A DNA stretch of 64,000 nt, taken from Streptomyces iconiensis. Its GTDB lineage: Bacteria > Actinomycetota > Actinomycetes > Streptomycetales > Streptomycetaceae. Shown in pieces: positions 1-6,548 of this stretch (position 1 is the stretch's first letter; each line of letters opens with the position of its first letter). The stretch is taken from contig NZ_JANCPR020000031.1 of assembly GCF_028657195.3 (NCBI RefSeq), forward strand, positions 1-64,000, read 5' to 3'. The notes beneath the pieces were generated by a model that was not told where the DNA came from, searched no databases, and saw only the letters and a program-made list of their open reading frames with translations. A program made the translations under genes and the position numbers.

Positions 1-124
1 TACTCACGACGCACGCCGAGGTGGGGACAGGTCTTGAGCACTGACCTGAGACAGCGATATTGGCTACTTCAGAGAGCCAACCTCCTTATCGTGTCTACTT
101 GCAATGTGCGACCTCGTGTCGCAC
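1..124. other. Candidate terminus of a mobile element (hairpin-rich, non-coding)
   Basis: This stretch is less GC-rich than its surroundings and encodes nothing convincing. It holds three inverted repeats: CAGGTC/GACCTG with a 9-base loop (28-48), TTGGCT/AGCCAA with a 9-base loop (60-80), and GTGCGAC/GTCGCAC with a 5-base loop (106-124). The methyltransferase reading frame on the minus strand loses family similarity exactly at the last hairpin. The matched 6-bp arms and 9-base loops suggest structured ends such as those of IS110-like or IS200-like elements, but no transposase lies inside the window. The element assignment is inference. Confidence 0.35.
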
Positions 125-514
125 GCCTGTGCCGATCTCCAGCACCCGGTTTCCGCGCTCGACGTTCAGCGCTCCGAGCATCGAGAACACCATCTTGGGC
201 ATGGAGTTGGACGAGGTCGGGGCCCGGCCCCTGGCACTGCCCGAGTGCTCGCCGTCGTCCCATTGCGTCGTGAGAGGAACGTCGCTGTAGACCTTCGCCC
301 ACCACCGCGCCGGGTCCGTGTTCCGGTCGATCGCCTCGCCCTGCCGGTTGCCGCCCGCGCTTCCCGGCCACAGCCGATCGGGCACGAACGCGTCACGGGG
401 TACGGCCTTGTACGCCGGCAACCAGTCCGAGGAGAGCGCGCCCTTCTCCAGCAGCACGGAGGCCAGCTCTCCCGGACCGCCCCCCGTTGCGTCCTGTGCG
501 TCCACCTCAGTCAC
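95..514 (-). pseudogene. Truncated graspetide-associated protein-L-isoaspartate O-methyltransferase homolog
   Basis: The frame encodes 139 residues from a GTG that overlaps the stop of the precursor gene (GTGA). It shows the N-terminal half of the PCMT-like methyltransferases found beside ATP-grasp-modified peptides: FVPDRLWPG near residue 42, PTSSNSMPKMV near 100, and the SAM motif I start RVLEIGTG near 123-130. The protein then ends after nine unrelated residues, where the family normally continues for more than 200. The SAM-binding and catalytic core is therefore missing and the product should be inactive. In fuscimiditide-type graspetides this enzyme converts an Asp to aspartimide. The break coincides with the hairpin at 106-124. 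Confidence 0.7.
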
Positions 515-651
515 TCGCCGTCCGCAGGGCCCTGGCCGTCCGAAGTGTTGCCTCCCTCGTCGGACCCGCCGCCTCCGTGCTTGTTGCCGCTGTCGCTGTC
601 GTCCTGCGGGTTGCCTCCATCGGCCCGCGTGACCCACGGTCGTGCTCGCAT
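511..651 (-). CDS. Putative graspetide (omega-ester peptide) precursor
   Basis: The ORF encodes 46 residues, beginning MRARPWVTRADGG and continuing as a Gly/Asn/Asp/Ser-rich tail with NPQDDSDSG and GGNTSDGQG. A conserved N-terminal PW and an acid plus hydroxyl-residue-rich C-terminus are hallmarks of putative ATP-grasp target RiPPs, in which Thr/Ser side chains are esterified to Asp/Glu. A strong GAGGAGG ribosome site lies just upstream of the chosen ATG. In-frame ATGs at 666 and 681 are each preceded by the same direct repeat (GCATGAGGAG), so a slightly longer leader is possible. The stop overlaps the methyltransferase start. No ATP-grasp ligase is present in the window, so the peptide may no longer be modified. 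Confidence 0.6.
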   Translation of the reverse strand: MRARPWVTRADGGNPQDDSDSGNKHGGGGSDEGGNTSDGQGPADGE

Positions 652-708
652 GCTGTGCCTCCTCATGCCGTGTCTCCTCATGCTGTGTCTGCATGTTGCT
701 GGTGCCGC

Positions 709-1191
709 TCAGGCCCGCCCCGACCGGGCGCGGTCGGTGTCCATCACGTGCAGGAAACCGCCCGCCTTTTCGACCTCGCGCGCGACCTCTTCGTACTCCT
801 GGGGAACGGAGGAGATCATCGACCGCCACGGGGTGAGCACCGCGTCGGCCTTCCTCTGCTCGATCAACTCGACCGCGCGCGGGAGCCCTTCCCTGCCCTC
901 CGGCGGTAGCAGGCCGACACGGTCCTCGATCGTGGCGACGATGTCCCAGCAGAAAGCCTCCGCGTAGTCGGTGCAGTCGCGGCGCGGCTTGCTGATGTCG
1001 GAGTTCGGCGCCGCGCACAGGTAGATCACCACACGGAACCGCTCGACCCGCTTCGTGGCGGCCGGTAGCCCTCCCTCACCCGGTACGTGGCCGGCGGCGT
1101 GGTCGGCGAGCGCCTGCCGCCGCCTGCGGCCACTCTCGGTGTGACGGGCCGCGACGGGCCCCTGCCTCTGTCCGCTCTCGGTGCTGACCAT
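709..1191 (-). CDS. Hypothetical protein in the graspetide remnant locus
   Basis: The ORF encodes up to 160 residues. The first 48 are Arg/Gly/His-rich and look poorly conserved, so translation may begin further in, near the RVVIYLCAAP segment around residue 53. The remainder is a compact alpha/beta-like domain: a hydrophobic strand, then the CTDYAEAFCWDIVATIEDR and RKADAVLTPWRSMISS segments, ending in helices. The opening strand resembles the fold start of resolvase-type or Rossmann-like domains, but I cannot name a family. It lies between the XRE regulator and the precursor on the same strand, so it probably belongs to the RiPP locus or its control. Confidence 0.5.
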   Translation of the reverse strand: MVSTESGQRQGPVAARHTESGRRRRQALADHAAGHVPGEGGLPAATKRVERFRVVIYLCAAPNSDISKPRRDCTDYAEAFCWDIVATIEDRVGLLPPEGREGLPRAVELIEQRKADAVLTPWRSMISSVPQEYEEVAREVEKAGGFLHVMDTDRARSGRA

Positions 1192-1285
1192 GCGCCAATC
1201 GTGACGCGTCGATCACACACGGTGAAGAGACGAGTCATAGGAGCGTGTGAGGTGATGCCCCATCAACTCCTATGGCCCGTAAGCC

Positions 1286-2488
1286 TCATGCGACCAGCGG
1301 AATCCCGATCAGTTCGCTGATGCTGCGCACACGCGACGTGGACACCTTCGCGATCCGCTGCCCGATAACACCCGGCAACGCCTGGTGCTTCACCCACTCC
1401 GGGGCGTCGAGGCCCACCTCGATCAGCGTGTCACCGGCCTTGTCGTACAGCCCTGCCGCGCACTGCGCGAGGGCGACGTCGAGCTTGTACCGGTTACGGG
1501 CGAGCTTGGGCATGGCCCGGGGCAGTTCGGTGCGCGAGGCCAGTTGCAGCGCCTTCCCGTGGTCTCCGAGCGCCACGGCGATTCCTACAGCTTCGGTGTT
1601 CGCCGCAGTAGGGCCGAAATGCGTGCCGTACAGCGCCTCGTCCTCGCCGAGCCGAGCAGCCGCCGCATGGGCTTGCGACAAGTAGTCGTCTGCGGAGACG
1701 GAATCGCCCCGCCGCGAGGCGGCTACGGCCGCCGAGATCATCAGCCGTCCGTACCCGAACAGTTGGGGACGGGCGGCTCGGCTGAACGACGGTTCGATCC
1801 GCGAGGCCGCCTGCACAGCAACAGCAATCGCCCGGGGAACTCTCGCGCTGCGCAGGTAGATCCAGGACAGGGTCGAGTCCAAAAGCGCACACAGCACCTC
1901 GTCTCCAGAGCGCTCCGCCAGATGACGCGCGGAGGTGAGCGCGCTCAGGGCGAGATCGCGCTGTCCGAGAAGAAGCGCGGCCGAGGAAGCGAACTGGTAA
2001 GTACTGGCGAGGACCGAGCCCAGGCGCTCACGTTCGTACCCCGTGGAACGCGCGTACCGGGCCTGGCCTTCAAGTAGCACTTTGGCCGCGAGTTCACTCA
2101 GCTCCCCGTATGAACCCCGCCAATAGGCGGCACACAAATGGTCGTGAGCCCCCGACAATTCACTGAGCGTGCTCGGGTCCTCAACACCTTCCCACCCGCC
2201 GAGCGCGCTGTCGTGCACGGCGTCGGAAAGCCGCCGGACAGCGGCCCGCGTGTCCCTGCTCATGCCCCGGCGCGGCGCCTGCTGCCCCAGCATCACGCTC
2301 ACGTCCGTGCGGAGCGCGGCGGCCAGCTTGAGCAGGGAGCCGACGGACAGTTCGCCCCTGTCCTGCTCGGCTTTCTGGATCAGGGCGTACGAGACGCCCG
2401 CCGCCTCGGCCAGACCCTGCTGTGTCAGGTCGGAGCCCCGTAGCGCCTTGATGCGCTTACCTGTCGTCAGATCAGCCCAATTGCTCAC
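1286..2488 (-). CDS. XRE-family helix-turn-helix regulator with C-terminal TPR-like domain
   Basis: The 400-residue protein starts with an XRE/Cro helix-turn-helix at residues 8-70 (LTQQGLAEAAGVSYALIQKA and SVGSLLKLAAAL). About 300 residues of Ala/Leu-rich helices follow, matching the TPR-like sensor halves of Streptomyces regulators such as those beside small RiPP or toxin genes. It is upstream of and on the same strand as the hypothetical and precursor genes, so it is the obvious candidate controller of that locus. Two near-identical direct repeats sit 95-135 bp upstream of the start and may be its own operator. The family call is secure; the target genes are inference. Confidence 0.9.
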   Translation of the reverse strand: MSNWADLTTGKRIKALRGSDLTQQGLAEAAGVSYALIQKAEQDRGELSVGSLLKLAAALRTDVSVMLGQQAPRRGMSRDTRAAVRRLSDAVHDSALGGWEGVEDPSTLSELSGAHDHLCAAYWRGSYGELSELAAKVLLEGQARYARSTGYERERLGSVLASTYQFASSAALLLGQRDLALSALTSARHLAERSGDEVLCALLDSTLSWIYLRSARVPRAIAVAVQAASRIEPSFSRAARPQLFGYGRLMISAAVAASRRGDSVSADDYLSQAHAAAARLGEDEALYGTHFGPTAANTEAVGIAVALGDHGKALQLASRTELPRAMPKLARNRYKLDVALAQCAAGLYDKAGDTLIEVGLDAPEWVKHQALPGVIGQRIAKVSTSRVRSISELIGIPLVA

Positions 2489-2582
2489 GTGTGCACCTCA
2501 GCGGGTTTCGGGCGTGGTGGCTTCGCTTCGATGGTACGGGCGGGCGGGTGACCGCCCACGGCGAACAACGCGGCTGCTCGCA

Positions 2583-2622
2583 ATTGCCGTAGCCTGCCCC
2601 GCCATTGCCGTAACCTGCCCCG
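2583..2622. promoter_or_regulatory. Two 19-bp direct repeats with 21-bp period upstream of the XRE gene
   Basis: ATTGCCGTAGCCTGCCCCG (2583-2601) and ATTGCCGTAACCTGCCCCG (2604-2622) differ at one base and are spaced by exactly two helical turns. They lie in the non-coding gap between the XRE gene start and the end of the IclR gene. Spacing and position fit a tandem operator for the XRE protein. Confidence 0.5.
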
Positions 2623-2713
2623 TTTCACGGAGCGTTCCCGCTGTGCCCGGGTCAACACCGGCCGCGCGCGACGGTGCACGGGCGCGGCGGAGACACGCGG
2701 GCCCGGGGCGCGT

Positions 2714-3565
2714 TCACGCGTCCTTCGGGACCTGGCCGAGTGCGAAGCGTGCGGGGTGCATGGTTCTGTCCGTCGGCAGGACCTCGGCCACCTCGCCCGC
2801 GATCTCCAGGAGGCGCGGGGCGAGTTCGCTGATACGGGTGGCGGGGAGGCGGACCGTGGGCACCTGGACCACGACGGCTGCCTGGGCCCTGCCGTGCCGG
2901 TCCAGGACGGGGGCGCCGATGCTGGAGACGCCCTCGACGTTCTCCTCGTTGTCGACGCTGTAGCCCCGCTCGCGGGTACGGGCCAGCTCCTCGGCCAGTT
3001 CGCCGGGGGTGGCAAGGGTGTTGGCCGTGACCTGGGGCAGGTGGGCGGGCAGGCGCGCGACATACGCGTCCGCGTCCTCGGCGACGCTCATGAGTGCCTT
3101 GCCCGAGGCCGTGGAGTAGAGCGGGAAGCGCGCTCCGGGGTGCTGTTCGAAGCGGAGCGGCATGGTGGACTGCACGCGCATGACCACGACGGACTCGTCG
3201 CCGTCGCGGACGACGAGGTTGACGGATTCGTTGGTCTCCGCGTTGAGCTGCTTGAGCAGCGGCATGGCCCGGTCGGCACCGAGGGCGCGTTCAGCGGCCT
3301 GCCCCAGCAGGATGGCGGTGCTGCCGAGGTAGTAGCCCTCCGTCGCCGGGTTGCGGGTGAGCAGGCCCTCGGCCGCGAGCGCTCCCACGACACGGTGCGC
3401 GGTGCCTGGGGTGAGGCCGAGCCTGCTGACGATCTCGGTGACCTGGACGTCGCCCTCGGCCTCGACGCACAGCCGCAGCACGGCGACCGCCCTGCCGATC
3501 GCCTGGGTGCCCGCCGGGCTGTCGGGGGCCTTGGCGGCCCGCTCGTGAGGGGTACCAGCAGCCAC
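2714..3565 (-). CDS. IclR-family transcriptional regulator
   Basis: The 283-residue protein has an N-terminal winged helix (AIGRAVAVLRLCVEAEGDVQ, then VTEIVSRLGLTPGTAHRVV and LAAEGLLTRNP, residues 22-75). An IclR effector domain follows, with LRFEQHPGARFPLYSTASGK and a C-terminal block ending in LLEIAGEVAEVL. It is transcribed divergently from the transhydrogenase-transporter-dehydrogenase operon, with about 270 bp between the two starts. That gap holds a palindrome of IclR type overlapping the operon promoter. It most likely controls the operon in response to a small hydroxy or keto acid. The gene start at 3565 has a plausible ribosome site. Confidence 0.92.
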   Translation of the reverse strand: MAAGTPHERAAKAPDSPAGTQAIGRAVAVLRLCVEAEGDVQVTEIVSRLGLTPGTAHRVVGALAAEGLLTRNPATEGYYLGSTAILLGQAAERALGADRAMPLLKQLNAETNESVNLVVRDGDESVVVMRVQSTMPLRFEQHPGARFPLYSTASGKALMSVAEDADAYVARLPAHLPQVTANTLATPGELAEELARTRERGYSVDNEENVEGVSSIGAPVLDRHGRAQAAVVVQVPTVRLPATRISELAPRLLEIAGEVAEVLPTDRTMHPARFALGQVPKDA

Positions 3566-3744
3566 CGGGTCCGCTCCTTTCGCCTCTGATCCGTGTGCAG
3601 CCTACCGGGCGGGCTCGTGCGTACGTTCCAGCACGTCACACCGCTCCTGCTGGCCGGAATGGCCTGCCCAACACCTCCCGTATCACGGCGGGTTGTCCGG
3701 CTGTTTCTGGCTGCGGGCGGCGTGAACGAGGCGTTGCACGCCCA

Positions 3745-3774
3745 TTGACGGCGGATGTCGGCCGTCCCTAGCGT
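3745..3774 (+). promoter_or_regulatory. Candidate promoter of the hydroxyacid operon
   Basis: A consensus-like -35 TTGACG (3745-3750) and a weaker -10 TAGCGT (3769-3774) are separated by 18 bp. Transcription would begin near 3781, immediately before the palindrome at 3788, so a bound regulator would block elongation. Confidence 0.45.
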
Positions 3775-3787
3775 GACGGCACTCCAC

Positions 3788-3809
3788 ATTGTGGATGGTG
3801 TTCCACAAT
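3788..3809. promoter_or_regulatory. Likely IclR operator
   Basis: ATTGTGGA and TCCACAAT form perfect 8-bp arms around a 6-bp spacer. The site sits between the presumed transcription start and the GTG start of the transhydrogenase gene, in the gap shared with the divergent IclR gene. The size and symmetry fit known IclR-family operators. Confidence 0.65.
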
Positions 3810-3836
3810 TACTCACCCCGCTTCCCTGGAGGCTCT

Positions 3837-5120
3837 GTGCCCCGCTTCGACCACCCCACCGAGACCGTCTTCACCTGGGCAGCCCCGTCGCTGAAGTTCG
3901 GCCTCGGCGCCCTCGCCGAGATCGGCGAGGACCTGCACGAACTCGGCGTCACCAACGCGCTGATCATCACCGACCCCGGCGTTGCCGCCAGTGACGTGCC
4001 CGACCGGATCGCCCACGCGGTCAAGGCCGCCGGGCTCGATGTGCAGATCTACGACGGTGTCGCCGTCGAGCCGACCGACGCGAGCATCGAGGAAGCCGTC
4101 GCCTTCGCGCGCTCGGGTCCGTGGGACGGCTATGTCGCGGTGGGCGGCGGCTCCGCGATGGACACCGCCAAGGCCGTCAACCTCCTGACCAGCCACGACG
4201 GTTCGCTCATGGACTTCATCGCACCCCCCATAGGCGGCGGCCGGGCGCCCGACCAGCCGCTCAAGCCGCTGATCGCCGTGCCGACGACGGCGGGCACGGG
4301 CTCTGAGGCGACCACGATCTGCGTCGTCGACCTGCTCGACCTGCACCTCAAGGCGGGCATCAGCCATCCCAGGCTGCGGCCCGTACTCGCCGTCGTCGAC
4401 CCGCTCACCACGCTCTCCGTACCGCCGGAGGTCACGGCGGCCAGCGGCATGGACGTGCTCACGCACGCGGCCGAGAGCTACACCGCGCTCTCCTTCGACG
4501 CGCGGCCCGCCTTCCCCAACGCCAAGGCGCGCGCGGCCTTCTGCGGCGCCAACCCGATCAGCGACGTGTGGTGCGAGAAGGCGATGGAACTGGTCGGCAC
4601 CCATCTGCGCAAGGCGGTGATGAACGGCGGTGACCTGTCGGCCCGTTACGGCATGGCCTACGCGTCCGCCATCACCGGCATGGGCTTCGGCAACGCCGGT
4701 ACGCACATCCCGCACGCCAACGCGTACCCCATAGCGGGAGCCGTCGAGAACTACCAGGCGGCGGGCTACCCCGAGATGCCGATGGTGCCGCACGGACAGG
4801 CCGTGGCCTCCACCGCCATGGCGGCGTTCCGCTTCACCTACCCGGCCGACCCGGGGCGCCATCTGCGCGCGGCCGAGCTGATCGGAGGGCGCCCCGTCGA
4901 CCCGGACGAGGGTGCCGAGGCGCTGCCGCGCGTGCTGCGCGAGCTGATGCACGACATCGGGATGCCCAACGGCATCAGCGCGTTCGGCTACGGCGAGGAC
5001 CACCTCGACACGCTCGTCTCGGGCGCGCTCAAGCAGTCACGCCAACTGTCCGTCGTCCCGCGCCCGTTGACGGCCGAGGCCGCGGGTCGGATCTTCCGCG
5101 AGTCGCTGCGCAACTGGTGA
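3837..5120 (+). CDS. Iron-containing alcohol dehydrogenase, hydroxyacid-oxoacid transhydrogenase type
   Basis: From GTG 3837 (GGAGG at 3828-3832) the product is 427 residues. It has the type III Fe-ADH layout: N-terminal Rossmann-like part with VAVGGGSAMDTAKAVN near 100, VPTTAGTGSEAT near 150, and metal-ligand histidines in DVLTHAAES (about 208), GTHIPHANAYP (about 288) and MVPHGQAVAS (about 317). The length and segments such as RFGxG and CGANPISDVWCEKA resemble ADHFE1-like hydroxyacid-oxoacid transhydrogenases, which oxidise 4-hydroxybutyrate to succinic semialdehyde while reducing 2-oxoglutarate to D-2-hydroxyglutarate. It is the first gene of an operon with an importer and an FAD/Fe-S dehydrogenase. 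A plain NAD-linked alcohol dehydrogenase is the main alternative. Confidence 0.85.
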   Translation: MPRFDHPTETVFTWAAPSLKFGLGALAEIGEDLHELGVTNALIITDPGVAASDVPDRIAHAVKAAGLDVQIYDGVAVEPTDASIEEAVAFARSGPWDGYVAVGGGSAMDTAKAVNLLTSHDGSLMDFIAPPIGGGRAPDQPLKPLIAVPTTAGTGSEATTICVVDLLDLHLKAGISHPRLRPVLAVVDPLTTLSVPPEVTAASGMDVLTHAAESYTALSFDARPAFPNAKARAAFCGANPISDVWCEKAMELVGTHLRKAVMNGGDLSARYGMAYASAITGMGFGNAGTHIPHANAYPIAGAVENYQAAGYPEMPMVPHGQAVASTAMAAFRFTYPADPGRHLRAAELIGGRPVDPDEGAEALPRVLRELMHDIGMPNGISAFGYGEDHLDTLVSGALKQSRQLSVVPRPLTAEAAGRIFRESLRNW

Positions 5121-5162
5121 ACGGTCCCCAGGCACCCCGCCCCTGAACCGGGAGGCATCCGC

Positions 5163-6548
5163 ATGCCCACACCCGCACCACCACCCTCCGCCGCTCCACC
5201 CGCTCCCCCGTCCTCCTCGCCCCGCAAGGTCGCGCTGGCCGGCGCCATCGGCACGACCATCGAGTGGTACGACTTCTTCCTCTACGGGACAGCCGCCAGC
5301 ATCGTCTTCGACCGGCTCTTCTTCCCCGAGTTCGACAGCCTGGTCGGCACTCTCATCGCCTTCTCGGCCTTCGCCATCGGCTTCGTGGCCCGCCCGCTCG
5401 GCGGCGTGATCTTCGGACACTTCGGTGACCGGGTGGGCCGCAAGGCGGCGCTGATCACCACGATGTTCATCATGGGCGCCGGCACCACCCTCATCGGCGT
5501 CCTGCCCACCTACGACAGCATCGGCGTCTGGGCGCCCCTGCTCCTGGTCTTCCTGCGCATCGTGCAGGGCATCGGCATCGGCGGCGAGTGGGGCGGCGCC
5601 GTCCTGATGTCCGTCGAGCACGCACCCGAGGGCCGCAAGGGCTACTACGGAAGCTGGCCGCAGATCGGCGTGCCCGCAGGACTCATGCTGGGCACCGGCG
5701 TGTTCGCGGTGCTCTCCAGCACCCTGACCAGCGAACAGTTCCTCGCCTGGGGCTGGCGCATCGCCTTCCTGCTGAGCGCCGTCCTCGTCCTGATCGGGCT
5801 GTGGATACGCCTCCAGGTCTTCGAGACGCCCGCGTTCCAGAACGTCAAGGACGAGGGCACCGAGGCCCGCGTCCCGATCGTGGAACTGCTGCGCACCTCC
5901 AAGCTGAACCTGCTGCTGGGCATGGGCACCCGCATGGCCGAGGGCATCGCCTTCAACACCTGGGGCGTCTTCGCCATCGCCTACGCCACCACGCAGCTCG
6001 ACGTGCCCAGGACCCATGTGCTGCTCGGCGTGATGATCGCCGCAGCGGTCTGTGTGCCCGTGATTCCGCTGTGGGGCCATCTGTCGGACAAGTTCGGCAG
6101 GTTGCGGACCTTCGGCCTGGGCGCCGCGCTCTTCGGCCTGTCGGCCTTCCCCGCCTTCGCGCTCTTCAACACCGGCTCGGCGCTGGTCATCGGAGGCACC
6201 CTCGTGGTGACCCTGGGCCTGTTCTACGGGGCGATGTACGGACCACAGGCCGCCCTGTACGCCGAGCTGTTCCCGCCCAACATCCGCTACAGCGGCGTCT
6301 CCTGCGTCTACCAGATCTCCGGGATCTTCGCGAGCGGCCTCACGCCGCTCATCCTGACCGCGCTGCTCCAGTACGGCGGCGGCAGCCCCTGGCTCCTGAC
6401 GGTCTACGTCGTGTTCATGTCCGCCGTCAGCCTGGCCTCGGTGATCCTCATCGCCGTACTGCGCCGCAGGAACGTCATCACCTCACCGGCCCACTCCCCC
6501 GCCGCCGTACCGGCCGCCGCAGCGGTCGCAGCGGCGGAGCCGAGGTGA
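5163..6548 (+). CDS. MFS transporter, metabolite:H+ symporter (MHS) family
   Basis: The 461-residue membrane protein has about twelve transmembrane segments. The MHS signatures are clear: TTIEWYDFFLYGTAAS at residues 30-45, GHFGDRVGRKAALI in the 2-3 loop, and GIGIGGEWGGAVLMSVEHAP around 140. The first 20 residues are Pro/Ala/Ser-rich and the C-terminus ends in an Ala-rich cytoplasmic tail. Relatives (ProP, KgtP, ShiA, CitA) import organic acids or osmolytes with protons. It lies 42 bp after the transhydrogenase gene, and its stop overlaps the GTG of the dehydrogenase gene. It should import the substrate of the operon, likely a small hydroxy-carboxylate. Confidence 0.9.
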   Translation: MPTPAPPPSAAPPAPPSSSPRKVALAGAIGTTIEWYDFFLYGTAASIVFDRLFFPEFDSLVGTLIAFSAFAIGFVARPLGGVIFGHFGDRVGRKAALITTMFIMGAGTTLIGVLPTYDSIGVWAPLLLVFLRIVQGIGIGGEWGGAVLMSVEHAPEGRKGYYGSWPQIGVPAGLMLGTGVFAVLSSTLTSEQFLAWGWRIAFLLSAVLVLIGLWIRLQVFETPAFQNVKDEGTEARVPIVELLRTSKLNLLLGMGTRMAEGIAFNTWGVFAIAYATTQLDVPRTHVLLGVMIAAAVCVPVIPLWGHLSDKFGRLRTFGLGAALFGLSAFPAFALFNTGSALVIGGTLVVTLGLFYGAMYGPQAALYAELFPPNIRYSGVSCVYQISGIFASGLTPLILTALLQYGGGSPWLLTVYVVFMSAVSLASVILIAVLRRRNVITSPAHSPAAVPAAAAVAAAEPR

